From Isoetes taiwanensis (taxonomy: Eukaryota; Streptophyta; Lycopodiopsida; Isoetales; Isoetaceae), in contig JAJEKV010000097.1 of NCBI GenBank assembly GCA_021234155.1, positions 622,001 to 686,000 on the forward strand: a DNA stretch of 64,000 nt, written 5' to 3'. The translations under genes were made by a program, and so were the position numbers. The notes below the pieces were generated by a model that worked only from the letters and a program-made list of their open reading frames with translations, did not search any database and was not told the DNA's origin. Shown in pieces: positions 1 to 10,892 of this stretch; position 1 is the first letter of the stretch, and each line of letters opens with the position of its first letter.

Positions 1-490
1 TCTCCAAATTACTGCCAAAGAAAAAACACGGATTTGAGCGCTCAGGGCTCCAAGCCGAAAGAATATACGGCAATATATAGTTGAAGCTAGATATGCAGCA
101 GATGAACACGAGGTCAGCACCATAGCTAGAACCGTATAGCATAACCATGGCATGCATAACCATTAGCGCCATAGCTGGATAGCATAGCCAGAAGCCGCCT
201 GCAGAAAAACCATAGATAATCCCAAACGAATTCCATTTTCCGATATTCATATATATAGGAGCACTCAGAACTTGGAAGAATGTTCTAAAGTTTTTTAGCA
301 TCTTCTAGAATTTTTTGGACACTCTAGAAGCCACCAAACGCCCGCCAAGAACCTTCCGGAAGCCACCAGATCCGACGGCTGAGATTGCGAGGGAGCGAAC
401 CGACGGCCAAGATTTGGCGGTATAGATATAAAAGAAGGTTCTAGAAGCCACTCCTAATAATTATATATATATTCAGATATATATATATAT
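1..490 (+). repeat. LTR-like promoter repeat, left end outside window
   Basis: The stretch is homologous to 41690-42190: both carry the same ordered blocks (gene-length spacing of 'ggtcagc.ccat', 'ctagaagccacca', 'gaagccaccagatccgacgg', then a TATA and 'aagccac.cctaataatta'). A third short piece with 'acaagaaattta.cgtcctacggtgcatgtt' lies at 36998-37045. Three dispersed copies with a promoter look like an LTR or its U3/R part. The sequence does not match the 3' LTR that begins at 22100, so I cannot say it is the 5' LTR of the chromovirus downstream. Confidence 0.55.
427..434 (+). promoter_or_regulatory. TATA box
   Basis: TATAAAAG in a GC-richer context inside the LTR-like repeat; the same motif (tatataaaagaac) is kept at the equivalent place in the copy near 42125. 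Conservation in two copies supports a real promoter. It would drive plus-strand transcription toward the reading frames from 2210. Confidence 0.55.
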
Positions 491-529
491 ACAAGAAATT
501 TAATGCGTCCTACGGTGCATGTTCGAGTT

Positions 530-1260
530 TTAGCATGTTCCTACGTGCAAGTTCTTGTAAAAGAATCTCTTGAGAATACTCTAAATTCATAGATTCTCTA
601 AAATTCTACCAAGGTTCTCTTAGAGGGTTCGTGAGCATTTCTCTAAATTTTATAAGATTCCCTCTAGATTCCATTAAATTTCCCTAGATTCTCCAAGATT
701 CTATGAAGATCCCCCTAGATTCTCTTAGATTCTTTTAGATTTTATCAGATTGCCCTTAGATTCAAAGAGATTCTATAAAGATTCACTTAGATACTCTAAG
801 ATTTCATTAACATTTTCTTAGATTCCCTTAGATTTTATGAAGATTCCTTTAGATCCCCCAGATTTTAAGAGATTCCCTTAGGCTTGTAAATATTTTCCTA
901 GATTCTCTTACATTTTATAAGATTTTCTTACATTCTATTAGATTCTTCTGGATTCCTTTACATTCTAGAACTTTTTAGAACATTCTAAGACTTTCTGGAA
1001 CATTCTAAGACTTTCAATATATTCTAGAACTTTCTGGAAGTATTTCCCTAGATTTCCTTACATTCCCGTAGATTCCCCTACATTCTAGAACATTCTAAAA
1101 CTTATTAGAACAATTTAGAAATTTCTGAAAGAATTTTCTTAGATCCCCCTATATTCTCTTATGTTCTAAAACTCTATAGAATATTCTAGAACTTTCTAGA
1201 GCCTTCCAGAACATTCTAGGACCTTCTTGAACTAGCTAAAATGTTATAGTCTATTTTATC
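530..1260. repeat. degenerate AT-rich short repeats
   Basis: About 730 bases made of imperfect repeats of 'tagattc(c/t)ctta' and 'cattctagaac(t)ttctaga'. No reading frame. It has the look of an expanded short tandem repeat that has decayed. Confidence 0.7.
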
Positions 1261-1320
1261 TTAATGGAAACATTTCCCTTAAGTATATGTGAAACATAAA
1301 TTATTCATGGAATTAATGCT

Positions 1321-1380
1321 TGGTCTAGTAGTTAGAATGGGGGGCTAGGGGGTTAATGGTCAAGGTTCGATTTCCCCGCA
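1321..1380 (+). repeat. tRNA-Glu-like pol III promoter, SINE-like head
   Basis: TGGTCTAGTAGTTAGAAT (1321-1338) matches the box A region of plant tRNA-Glu almost base for base, and GGTTCGATTT (1364-1373) matches box B. The anticodon arm between them does not fold, so this is not a working tRNA but a tRNA-derived sequence such as a SINE head. Confidence 0.6.
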
Positions 1381-1430
1381 CAACATAAAAATTTTAAAAA
1401 CCTTTTCCTAAGGGATGAGCATTCAACTTG

Positions 1431-1930
1431 GGCCGTAGGATCTTGGACCCGATCAAGGGTCGAGATCTCACGCAACATGAGCCATAGGATCTATTACATA
1501 TAATTTTCAAAGTCATGTGCACCATAGAATATGTGCCAAGCCACGTGAGCCGTAAGATCCTGGATTGACGATCAGGATCGAATCAACCTAGACTGTAGGA
1601 TCGATTACATATAATTCCCAAAGCCATGTGCACCGTAGGATGTGTCCCAAAGCAACGTGAGCCGTAGGATCTCGGGCCGACGATCAGGATCAGATCAACC
1701 TGGATCGTAGGATCACTTACATATAAGCTACAAACAAACTCCCAAGCCATCTGGGCCGTACGATATGCCCCAAAGCCATGTGAGCCGTAGGATCTCGGAC
1801 CGGCGGTCAGGATCAGATCAACCTAGACCGTAGGATCATGTCTATACAGATTATATATAAACTCCCAAGCCATCTGGGACGTAGGATACGTCCCAAAGCC
1901 ACGTGAGCCGTCGGATCTCGAACGGACGGC
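1431..1930. repeat. tandem repeat, ~112-123 bp period
   Basis: The phrase 'gagccgtaggatctcgg..cgatcaggatcagatcaacct' recurs with starts at about 1547, 1659, 1782 and 1905 (steps 112, 123, 123), with an earlier diverged unit near 1431. Units also contain 'cccaagccat(c/g)tg..ccgta(g/c)gat'. It lies between the TATA box and the first reading frame, so it would be in the leader of any transcript from 427. Confidence 0.75.
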
Positions 1931-2209
1931 CGGATAAGCGCGACAAACATAAGAACATATATAGGGAGAGTAGATATTTAGGGTAGATTGAGTTTTAACG
2001 GCCTCTTTTGGTCCGTTTTTTTTTTCAAAACACTTCCTTCCTTCTTCCCTTCCTCCTTTGAGCCGCCATAGCCATCGGACTTGGAGCTTTGAGCCGCCAT
2101 AGCCGACCTTGACAACATCTTTCCGCTTAAGCTTTAGCTTGAGGCGCCAGCCATACCAACTAATCACCATGGTCTTGCACACTTATGTCAAGATGCCGCG
2201 CTACTCTAG

Positions 2210-3528
2210 ATGCACCATTCATCTTTAATGACAGATATTGCAGCAAATCTGGGGGACTCGCCTGAGGAGCAAGCAAAGGTCGAGGGAATCCTGGAGCACT
2301 TTGCCAAGCGCTTCTTTGAGAGGGCCCGGATACCATACCCTCTCTTTAACCTCAACGAGAGGTTCTGCATCAAACTAAACGCCCAGCAAGACGCTTATAC
2401 AGTGGTCGAGGATGAGGACGGTGTGCAATACTACACCTGGTACTATTCGGCCGAGATAGAGGAGCAAGCTGAGGCTAATGATATACAGGCCCAGGCGGTG
2501 AAGATCATGCAAATGGCCCAAGAGGCAGATAGGCAGTGGATAGCGGCGGAAGATCCTATAGGGGCCGCTCGCCAATATAGGTACCTGGGGGCAGGCTAGT
2601 GTCTTTTTGATGGTGGCTCCTTCACCTTGCCGGCATTCTCCTATGAGGAGGCAGATCACTGCATTGCATGGGAGGAGACGCCCCCCTATTTCACACCCGC
2701 CTTAAGGGAAGCAGTAGAGCGGGATATAGTTGCCAACCCAGAAAGGTACCTCCTAGAATTGAAACGCAGAACTGATCTCCGAGTGGCACGGGAGAGGCAG
2801 ATTGAGGAGGACGCAGCTCGTCATAACCTTACCGTGGACACTCAACGGCTTGCTGACGAGGCTGCAAAGCTTGCAGAGGAGACGATCCGAATTGCGCAAG
2901 AAGGGGCGGAACAGACAAGGAAGCGAACCGAGGAGGAAGCAGCTCGCGTGGCTGAGCAGGTAACACGCGAGGTCGTGGAAGGGCTTAGGAAAAGTCAGCA
3001 AGATCAGGACCAAGTCATCCTTGACGTACAGGATGACCCGAATCCGGTCAGGCGGAAAAGAAGAATACTGCGCGCCGCTTGGGTGCCCAGTACAAATCCA
3101 AGCTCAAGGCGAAAGGAAGGGTGGCCAAGGGTGCAGGGGAAGATCAGCGGGATAACTCCATCCTTAAGGCCCGACATCCCAAGACTAGTGGGAAAACCCG
3201 TCCGGGAGAACAACCCCCACCGAAGAAGAAGAAGTACAGGTACAAGGCCGGCACAATAGCATTGAGAGAGATCATGAAGTTTCAGAAGTCCACCGACCTT
3301 CTATTACGGAAGCTGCCCTTCCAACGGCTGGTTCGGGAGATTGCTCAGGAATTCAAGACGGATCTCCGGTTTCAAGTGCACGCCGTCCTTGCACTCCAGG
3401 AAGCGGCCGAGGCTTATTTGGTGGCCCTCTTTGGGGACGCCAACTTATGCGCCATTCATGCTAAACGGGTCACCATAATGATGAAGGACCTCCAGCTAGC
3501 TCGGCGGATCCGTGGGGATTACCCCTGA
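2210..3528 (+). pseudogene. histone H3-domain fusion protein upstream of gag, decayed
   Basis: The frame starting at ATG 2210 (stop just upstream at 2207) reads through one in-frame TAG (2597) to 3259. The next frame down (open from about 3037, ATG 3079) continues to TGA 3526. One stop and one single-base frame change thus separate a ~440-codon protein. Part 1 (2210-2600) is acidic and unrecognised. Part 2 (2760-3020) is strongly alternating E/A/R/Q, heptad-like, probably coiled coil. Part 3 (3232-3525) is a histone H3 fold: motifs [43 protein letters not shown] are all present. By eye about three quarters of core positions match canonical H3, and loop 1 has canonical length, unlike most CENH3. 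The tail before it is basic but not the canonical H3 tail, although K-N-T-A-R-R near 3063 recalls K-Q-T-A-R-K. It lies directly before a second unknown frame and chromovirus gag, all same strand. Function in the element is inference: nucleosome incorporation or chromatin tethering is possible. Confidence 0.8.
3232..3525 (+). other. histone H3 core fold (domain)
   Basis: 98 codons that align without gaps to the H3 core from the K-P-H-R-Y-R region to the C-terminus. Kept: QKST, both [10 protein letters not shown] helix residues, the FKTDLRF loop lysine, C and H of NLCAIHAK, and the RRIRG end. Changed: R49/R52-equivalents to M and K, the E of FED to G, the P of IMPKD to M, last residues DYP. The gap-free alignment and intact frame over this part contrast with the decayed upstream part. 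Confidence 0.92.
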
Positions 3529-3705
3529 TGTAACTTTGGATGTACAAAAATTTTGTTTGTAAATGTGAATACAAATTTTGACTTTCTTTGTGACATTTTG
3601 TTATAATTATTATTATTTTTTCAAAAAAAAAAAGGTAAAAGTAATGATTCCCTTTTTTTTACTTTTTAAGGATGGGAGTCACTTTAGGGTTCCTCATTCC
3701 CTTCA
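3529..3705 (+). other. spacer with acceptor-like 3' end
   Basis: No reading frame. AT-rich, with a run of A and a pyrimidine-rich end 'ggttcctcattcccttcag' (to 3702) just before the next frame. Similar pyrimidine-AG ends stand before the frames at 2210 ('ctactctag') and 5302 ('aaattatcttcag'), consistent with splice acceptors. Confidence 0.45.
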
Positions 3706-5112
3706 GTGCCTTTTCCACGCCTCGAATGGTATATGGGTGGGGAGCAATGGGATCCTCAAGTTCCCTACCCTCTTTTGGACCCAATGTTGCAGTGCAAGGT
3801 CGATCTCATCAACAACATGCGAACTCACCCTCGTTATGCTGACTTTCTCGATTTCTACAACGAGGACATCTTGCCCCAGACAGAGCTCTTGGGAGAACCG
3901 GCCCAACCCTACCTAGACAGGGATATTCTGTGGCAGATGTTAGGCGATGATGTCCATGCGGACAACCTGCTTTGCGGTATTGTCCGACGTGCTAAGAATG
4001 CCCCCATTCTTATCCTAGGACCTCATCGAATCTTCTTTGAGGCCCAGTTTGCACTCGCCATATTGATGGACAGGTACATCGAAGCCAGTGATACACCTTT
4101 GGAGCAGGCCAAGACTCCGCTTCCAGAGGATCCTATAGAAGATGAGCTTATTAGCTATTCTGACTTCGCTCGTTGGAAGCAGTTGGCCACTGAGAAACCC
4201 TTGCCTCGTACTAAAGGCCAAGCCCTAGCTGGTTTGGACACGCTTCCCACCATAAAGATTGGAGATCAGGATTATCTTTTGCTGAGTGATATTCAATGGG
4301 CCTACCAGCATGTTGCTAATATGGGCAGGTAAAAGACGGCTCATCTTCTTTATGACTTAGCCGAGTATTGCCAAGGTCAAGATGACTTTATGGATTACTC
4401 CAGACCAGTCTACCCGCCGGAGGTGCATCGATTGCTCAATTACCATCCTCTTGATATTGAGCCCGTCAACACATTGTTGTCGTTACGCCAACTCATGATC
4501 CAAGACGCTCCTTTGCAAATACCCGAGTCGGTTTTCCGTGCTACAGCACCGCATGCTCCTAATATTAACGATGTTGTAGTTAAGATGGAAGACGATCCAA
4601 CAATGGAAGATCTTTGTGATGAGGCCCAATATGCCCAGGAAGAAAAGGATCTCAAACAAGAAGAGGAGTTGCCTGCAGATTTTGAGACTCGGTTGGCTTC
4701 GTTGACTCAATCCGACCTACCCAATTTGAAGTGCTAGCTGACCCGATTCTTCCTGTCTGCCTTCACCAGCAAACAAGTACTTTTCTTCACTAAGCCCATT
4801 GCACCAGAGGCTGAGGCAGCTATATGGACACTCAGGGCACTTTCTGCTACGGCAGGTCATAAGAAATTGGCCCCCAACACCGACCAAGCCATCCTGGTCA
4901 ATCGTGATCTTGCCATTGCTGTCTTTGGCCACGACATTGGCTCTTGGATGAACTTGAATCTGTTGGTTGCCGCACCGTTAGCTGCCAACCTTCCTCCGGA
5001 GATCGCTTCAGTAGCTGCTTCCTCTGTTAATCCTAGTCTTTTACTCTTACAGCACCGACCTGAACCTGAGTTTGATACCCAAATGCAAGCTGTTGCAGGG
5101 CCAAGCTCTTAA
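3706..5112 (+). pseudogene. unknown accessory ORF of the retroelement, two in-frame stops
   Basis: Three open blocks (3706-4332, 4390-4737, 4867-5112) are in the same frame and are separated only by stop codons TAA 4330 and TAG 4735 with open sequence between; together they would give about 468 residues. I do not recognise the family. Visible features: an N-terminal part rich in aromatic and proline residues (WYMGGEQWDPQVPYPLLDP), a mixed helical middle, an acidic stretch near 4590-4690 (E/D-rich with KQEEELPADFE), and a hydrophobic alanine-rich C-terminal part ending in GPSS. No zinc finger, protease or transmembrane segment is evident. Its place between the H3-fold frame and gag, same strand, suggests an accessory structural or regulatory protein of the element. 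Confidence 0.6.
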
Positions 5113-5317
5113 TTCTAGACTTGTACCAAACTCTTGTGTCCAATCTCTATGTAATTTTGATATGGCGTTTTCAATAGCCATTTATTAATATAATATTTTC
5201 TCGAATTGCTTGCATTTTTTAGTGTGCAATTTTTAATTAGTATTCTTGTTCTTTGTATGAGACTTAGGTCCTTATCTACTCTTGTAAATTATCTTCAGAC
5301 CATGCAGGCAATGGCCC
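5113..5317 (+). other. spacer before gag, acceptor-like end
   Basis: AT-rich, no frame and no primer-binding site seen. Ends 'gtaaattatcttcag' (5300) immediately before ATGs at 5302, 5311 and 5318; only the last is in the gag frame. Confidence 0.4.
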
Positions 5318-6220
5318 ATGGCATACGGCCTCGGATACTGTCGTCTCACACTTGAACAAGAGTTGATGCTCATCAAGCGTCAACTCGGTGATCTCCAGGC
5401 TTATGTGTTGCAGACCAATCCTCCCCAGATGACACCTGACTGTGGTCCTGAGATGCCACCTTTGCCGGCAAGTCCACCACCACCACAGCCACCCGCACCC
5501 TTGCCGGCACCAGCACCCGTGCGTGGACACAAGAAACGCCATGCCAAGCGGCGTAGAAGCCCTTCTACCGAGAGCGCTACGTCTTCACAGACCGACACTT
5601 CGGAATCCTCAGATTCAACCGCGTCATCTGATCGCCATGCCAAGGCACATGATAAGGAATATCGTAAGACAATGGACACAACTATCATTAGCATATGGAA
5701 GAACAGGAAATTAGCACAATTTGATGGTAAATCCAGGGGAGGTCTTAATGCTGAATCCTGGTTGGATGAAATGAAAGAATTTGGCAAGTCATATGGAATG
5801 ACCGAGAAGGACACAGGTAAAGTCGCCACCACCAACCTCACAGGTGCCGCCAGAATCTGGTGGAAGGGTTATGCAAAGGCAAAGCATTTGGACAGGAGCA
5901 GGTGCAAATTCAGGAAGTTTGCAAAAGCATTTAAATCACACTATGTGCCGCGCGCGCAGAAGTGTCAGCAAATTCAAACCTTCTATAGGTTGGAGCAGAA
6001 AAGCATGTCGGTGCAGGCATATACCAACGAGTTTATGCGCTTAAGGCTATATGTGCCGGGAATGAATGAAAAAAGGGCGGTTGAGGGATATATCGAGGGA
6101 TTGGCATCATCGATCAAAAGAATGGTGAAGGCCATAGATCCAAAGTCTGTTGCGGAGGCCGAGGCTAAGGCATTAAGCCTCGAGGAGGACATTCCAAAGA
6201 ATCAGTATCAGCGTCCTGCT
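5318..6220 (+). pseudogene. gag: Ty3 chromovirus gag, 5' part (interrupted)
   Basis: The N-terminal ~110 residues carry a proline run, then a basic R/K stretch and a serine-rich stretch (nuclear-localisation-like). From about residue 125 the retrotransposon gag domain follows: AQFDGKSRGGLNAESWLDEM, then GAARIWWKGYAK, FRKFAKAFKSHYVP, and L..KSMSVQAYTNEFMRL..YVPGM, the usual matrix/capsid signature. The frame runs into the nested element at 6221 (codons after 6220 belong to its LTR) and continues in the same frame at 18620 with a proline-rich linker and zinc-knuckle remnant. ATG 5318 is the first in this frame after an upstream acceptor-like site. Confidence 0.88.
6216..6220 (+). other. target site duplication, left copy (CTGCT)
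   Basis: CTGCT here and at 18615-18619 flank the nested retrotransposon. Removing one copy plus the element restores the gag frame, which fixes the boundaries. Confidence 0.93.
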
Positions 6221-8699
6221 TGTTAGCCTAAAACCTAGAATTTTAGTCTAACCTCAAGGAAGCTCAAACAAAATGGTTAGGACCTCCAGATCACTTAGGG
6301 TGATCAATCCTTAATATATGAAGCGAGAAAAGTCATTTTGAAATGCTGGTTTTTTCAAAATCACTACAGTCCCTGAAACTGAAAAAACTGTCAGAGCAAA
6401 AACTGACCTAGAAGACACACCTTTTGAGATTTTTGGGATCTGTTTGGTGGTACAGATGGTCAACAATCAGAGGAAACTCCTGGTGAAAATTTGGCTTGAT
6501 TTGGATAAAGGAAGATCAAGAAAACCGAGGTCAAAGTCAGGTCAAAAGGTTGGCCAGTGCCAAAACAGAGAGCCAAAATTTGCAGATGAAGTTTGATAAG
6601 AAATTTTGAGTTGAAATCTGTGCAGGCAACTTCAAAATAGTCTCTAGATCACGTGCATAAGTTTTAAATAGCAAAAAGATGTTTTAGTTTTTTCTGAGAA
6701 TAGTCAAAGCCTCAAGAAAAAGGCAAACTCTGTAACAGTTATGAAGAAAGATCTTGTTATAGGTTTTCTTTGGATGTATAGGCTCCTAGGATCATTATGA
6801 GGATGAAATATAACTATTTGAATGGGATATAACTTGAAGTAAATATTTTGGCTTTGTATTTTGGTTTTTTAACTTTAACAAACAATACAAGATTTTACAA
6901 GATAAATGAATAATGATGACAATAATTTTCCAGGCAAAGAATGTATATTATAGCAAGATAATACAGAAAGGCCCAATAGTATTAAAAGGTATTACCCAAA
7001 TAATGATGCTTGAGAGCAGGTTCCAGAGCAGTCTGAGCTTCTAGGAAGCCTCAAACTACCCAAGAAGCAAAATGAAGAAATTTCTTGAGTTGCAGTTGAA
7101 GCGTTTCGATGTCAAACAAGTCGCGCCATGGTAGATCTTCAATTTCGAGCAGAATAGAACAAAATTTGAACAGAGCAGAACAAGATAATATCAAAATGTC
7201 GAATGCGCCAAGATCACAGAGGTCTATCTCTGAGGGGACGTACTGATTTGATCTGTATTCTTGGCTTAAGAATTGTTCTTCCCAAAAGTTAGCTCGGCCG
7301 AGTGATTTTAGGCCAAATTTGAGCAATTTCTAACGGATCAAGTGCCACAGAGGATCCCCAAGGTCTCGGAAAAGAGTCAGGAGATAATTTCGGGTGAAAA
7401 TTGGCGGGATTCAATCAAATTTAGGCACTAATTGGGCGGATTTAGAAGTGTGCTCCCCTATTTTTTAGGGTTCATCGAAAAAAATTCTTGAATGCCATAT
7501 ATCCCCCACAGGCTAAAATGGTTTCGAGGCTCCCAGATATAAGGCATAATGTTGACCCCGGCCTAATAACCTGCGGCGCAAGGTACACGCAGAGGGGACA
7601 CCCGGCAGGTGAAACCGCCCCCCCCCACGCCGCCACGTGGAAATGAGAATGAAAATGGGGGGGTGACGTGGAATGATGGAGAAATAGATAGGGTAGATAG
7701 GCTAGAACAGGTTTTTTTTATTTTTATGGCACGCATCCCAAGAATCCAAATTTGAAGGCCTTCCCAAGGGTTTTTTTCAAATTTTAAAAGACCAAATTAG
7801 CTCTTTTTTGCCAAGCTTTCCATCTAGAGAGATTTTAGGTCAAACTGAAACATTTGAATTTTGGTCCCTTTTGACCCATGGTCAATGAATACTGCAATTT
7901 GGGGATGGTGAAAAAATCATGGGAAAAGAATGGGGAAAAGGTGTAAATAGACTATAAAAGGGTTTAGGAAGATGCAATGAGGGTGAAAATAGAGTTTTCT
8001 TGCCTTTGAAGGTTTTCAAGATCATTAGGGGGCAATTCTCAAATAAAGGTAGGACCAATAAAAAAATGGGTAGTGGAATGATGAGAAAAGGTCTCGAAAG
8101 TGGAAAAAATGGTGAAAGAAAGGTTTTAAAAGGTTCATAGGATATAAAAAGGTGGATATAAGATGAGTGGAATGAAGAAAAGATGGGTACCTTTGTAGCA
8201 CTTGATTTCATCTCAAATTGTTTCTAATGCTCAAATCATACCTCATAGTGAAAATAAGTTTGCTCAAAACCTAAGGGTCTTCCAAACTTCTATAAGGGTC
8301 TTCCAAACTTCAAGGCTAAAATAAGAGCACATTTCACTTCCAAGATGGCATCCTCATGTGTGTGACTTCAAAACTACTAATGCAACTCAAGTAAGCTTCA
8401 TAAGGTTGAATTTTGGTAAAATGCCTTGTGGCTCCTTGATAAACTTGCTATAGCCTTTGCCTGGTCTTCAAATCAAAGGAAAAATGTTAAACAAATGGGA
8501 ATGTGTCTAGAAAGGTGCTTTACCTCAAGGAAAAGATTAGGCTATAAAAGGAGATCCCAAATGACTTCCAAACTTGGTCAAATGTCTTCCAAACTCTAAT
8601 GGGATCACAATAGCCTGGAACTTTTCCTTAGAGGAAATATAGATGAAACAAAAGGTTTGATTCATAAATGCTAGTCCATGTTGCCAAAAATGGGCAACA
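6221..8699 (-). repeat. 3' LTR of nested element (2479 bp)
   Basis: Near-identical to 16154-18614. Lies downstream of the integrase in the element's own orientation, so it is the 3' LTR. No protein-coding frame of note inside. Confidence 0.94.
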
Positions 8700-9290
8700 T
8701 CTTCTCAAAGGAAAGAATAGGCTGGTCCCCTCAGCCTAACAGATGTAAACTTAGATTGAGGATCTTCAGATACTGGTGCAGGTGACAGAATGATGTAGAA
8801 TAATGAAAGTGAGTGGTATGAGTATGAGATGAACTCTGCTATGGTGGAAATGTGGTGCAGAGCATTGTAGGGAATGATAATAAAAGAATAGAAGGCTGAA
8901 ATGGAATGTAAGGCAACTTATGGGCAGGTGGAAATGGAAGAGAAAAGAATGAACCTGCATATGACAGTAAAATCAAAGTTAGCATGAGTGCCAAGCAAGA
9001 TATGGAAAATTATATATGGATAGCACTCTAGAACTCCAAGGAGGAAGCAAGGTCTTATGAGGAATAAGCCAGTTTAAAAGACAGATGAAATGTTTTAACA
9101 AGTGGCCCTGTCATGACAACATAGAACTCATTAGTAGGTAATAATCAAAGTCTTATCTCCTGTGGCCACATTCCTGCAGCTAAACAGAAACAAACACTAT
9201 TAAACCTCAAAGGAAATATGCAAATTAAAAGAAATTTAAAAGCCTCAACTTTAAGCTATAAACTAACCTATTCTAAGCTAGAACAAATGT
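8700..9290 (-). other. 3' non-coding region of nested element with polypurine tract
   Basis: Between the 3' LTR and integrase end. Next to the LTR the minus strand reads cctttgagaaga, a purine-rich stretch in the right place for the polypurine tract. No gene seen in the rest. Confidence 0.6.
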
Positions 9291-9812
9291 CTATATAGAA
9301 GTGAATAGGCTTAAGCAGGCATGTTGAGGCCAATATCTTTTAAGGTGTTGAATATTAATAGGGTTTGGCAACTCTAAACCTGTACCAAGATCTGTCAATC
9401 TATAAGATGAGCAGCCAGCCTCCCCTAAAATCTGATAAGGACCCTCCCAGGGGTTTTCAAACTTGGAAAGCTTTCCCTCATCTGCAGCATTCCACTTCAA
9501 AACTAATTCCATAGGTGCAAACTTATCTTGTAGTTTGTGAGCAGCCTTGAAAGCTGCTGCACTCTTAGCCTTCTTCAACAAGTTGTAATTTTCTGCAACA
9601 AACCTTTCTTCATCCAATTTTAACAGAACTTCATACCTGTGCTTCAAGGCTCTAGAAAACTCCAACTCAAGCTTGAGTGCCATCCTTAAAGAGGGTATCT
9701 CTAACTCGACTGGAATGACAGCCTCTACTCCATATACTAAACTGAAAGGTGAGGCATTAGTAGCTGCTTTAGAAGTAATTCTATGAGCCCAAAGAGCATC
9801 ATATAATTTCAA
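9291..9812 (-). pseudogene. int: integrase C-terminal part, GPY/F module
   Basis: Begins within the integrase core tail (LYDALWAHRIT, ATNASPFSLVYGVEAVIP) and ends with FENPWEGPYQI and YRLTDL, the GPY/F-like module, then a short NIQHLKRYW end. It is offset by one frame from the core frame at 9809-10612. No chromodomain follows, unlike the outer element. Confidence 0.85.
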
Positions 9813-10612
9813 GTGCCAATCCCTTTGATTTTGGCATTTGTTTTTCGAAAAATACCCTTAAGCACTTTGTTAGTAGACTCAGCTTGGCCATTTTCTTGAG
9901 GATAATAGGCTGAGCTTTTCACATGCTTGATCTTGAGGCTTGAAACAAGGAAATTAATAACCTCATTAATAAAGGTAGAGCCTCTATCAGTCAAAATTTT
10001 AAAGGGAATGCCAAACCTAGAGCAAATATTCTCATGCAAAAATCTAGCAGTAGTATGGGCATTTGCTTTCCTTAAGGGTGCTGCTTCTGACCACTTAGTG
10101 AATAGATCTGTAGCCACAACAATGTATTCATGATGGGCTGAGGATGGGGGATTGATAGGGCCAACATAGTCCAATCCCCAAACTTGAAATGGACCAGGGG
10201 AGACAATTCCTGTAAGAGGAGCAGGATGCAAGATTCTTTTGCCAAAGATCTGGCATTGATGATAAGTCTTTATAACATCATAACAATCTTTAAATAAATG
10301 AGGCCAAAAGTAACCCGACCTCAATATTTTCTTGGCGGTTGTGTTGGCGCAAAATGACCACCACAAACACCTTTGTGATTTCAAAGAAGTACCGTGCAGG
10401 CAGACTTCATCTTCATCAACACATCTTAAGAGTACACCATCCCTATTTACCTTGCACAAGATGTCACCAACCAAGGAGTAAGTCAAACATTTTAACTTAA
10501 ACTTATAAGCTTGGCTTTTTGAAAATTCAGAAGGTATCTCCCCGATCTTGAAGGAACCTCCTAATAGGTTGTTGCCAACCTTGAGCTGGTATAGTTGACA
10601 AGTCCTGTTCAT
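9809..10612 (-). pseudogene. int: integrase core with H2C2 remnant
   Basis: Starts with a partial H2C2 zinc region (YHQCQIFGKR kept, upstream His/His diverged) and a DDE core: GLDYVGP, then ATDLFTKW, LTDRGSTF and NGQAESTNKV give D, D and E. DDE integrase inserts the cDNA into host DNA. Frameshifted from the GPY/F part at 9812 and from RNase H upstream. Confidence 0.87.
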
Positions 10613-10892
10613 TTACAACAAGGTTAGTCATTTTCTTCTTCTTGTATCAACTCCTCATGTTCAAAGTAGGCAAAGCAGGCAAGTATAAACTCGGGTTGTT
10701 CAATACATGAATAACCTTTACCTTTAAATCATAGGATTGAAGTCTACAAGCCCACCTATGAAGCTTAGGTTTTCTAATTTCTTACCATACAAAAGGGCAT
10801 GGGGTTCTGGCTGCATGTAGATAGTGGCTTGGGATTTTTGTAAAAAATGACCTGTCTCGATCAAAAAGATGAGAGCAGCAAAGCACTCCTTT

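Noticed and set aside
1823-2182. 119-codon minus-strand frame
   Set aside because: Covers the tandem repeat and leader; no domain, no homologue I know, and composition follows the repeats.
3037-3079. Programmed -1 frameshift joining the coiled coil to the H3 fold
   Set aside because: The shift is in the right direction, but the only A-rich run (ggaaaag) is not in the phase needed for a slippery heptamer. Simple mutation is more likely.
3079-3528. An ordinary host histone H3 gene
   Set aside because: The upstream frame runs into it with only one base shift, the canonical H3 tail is absent, core substitutions occur at usually invariant sites, and it sits on the gag strand right next to element frames. 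A captured or fused copy is the better reading, though not proven.
7882-8211. 109-codon frame present in both LTRs (also 17797-18126)
   Set aside because: It is duplicated because the LTR is duplicated, is low-complexity in Phe/Pro/Ser and matches nothing; LTRs are not expected to code.
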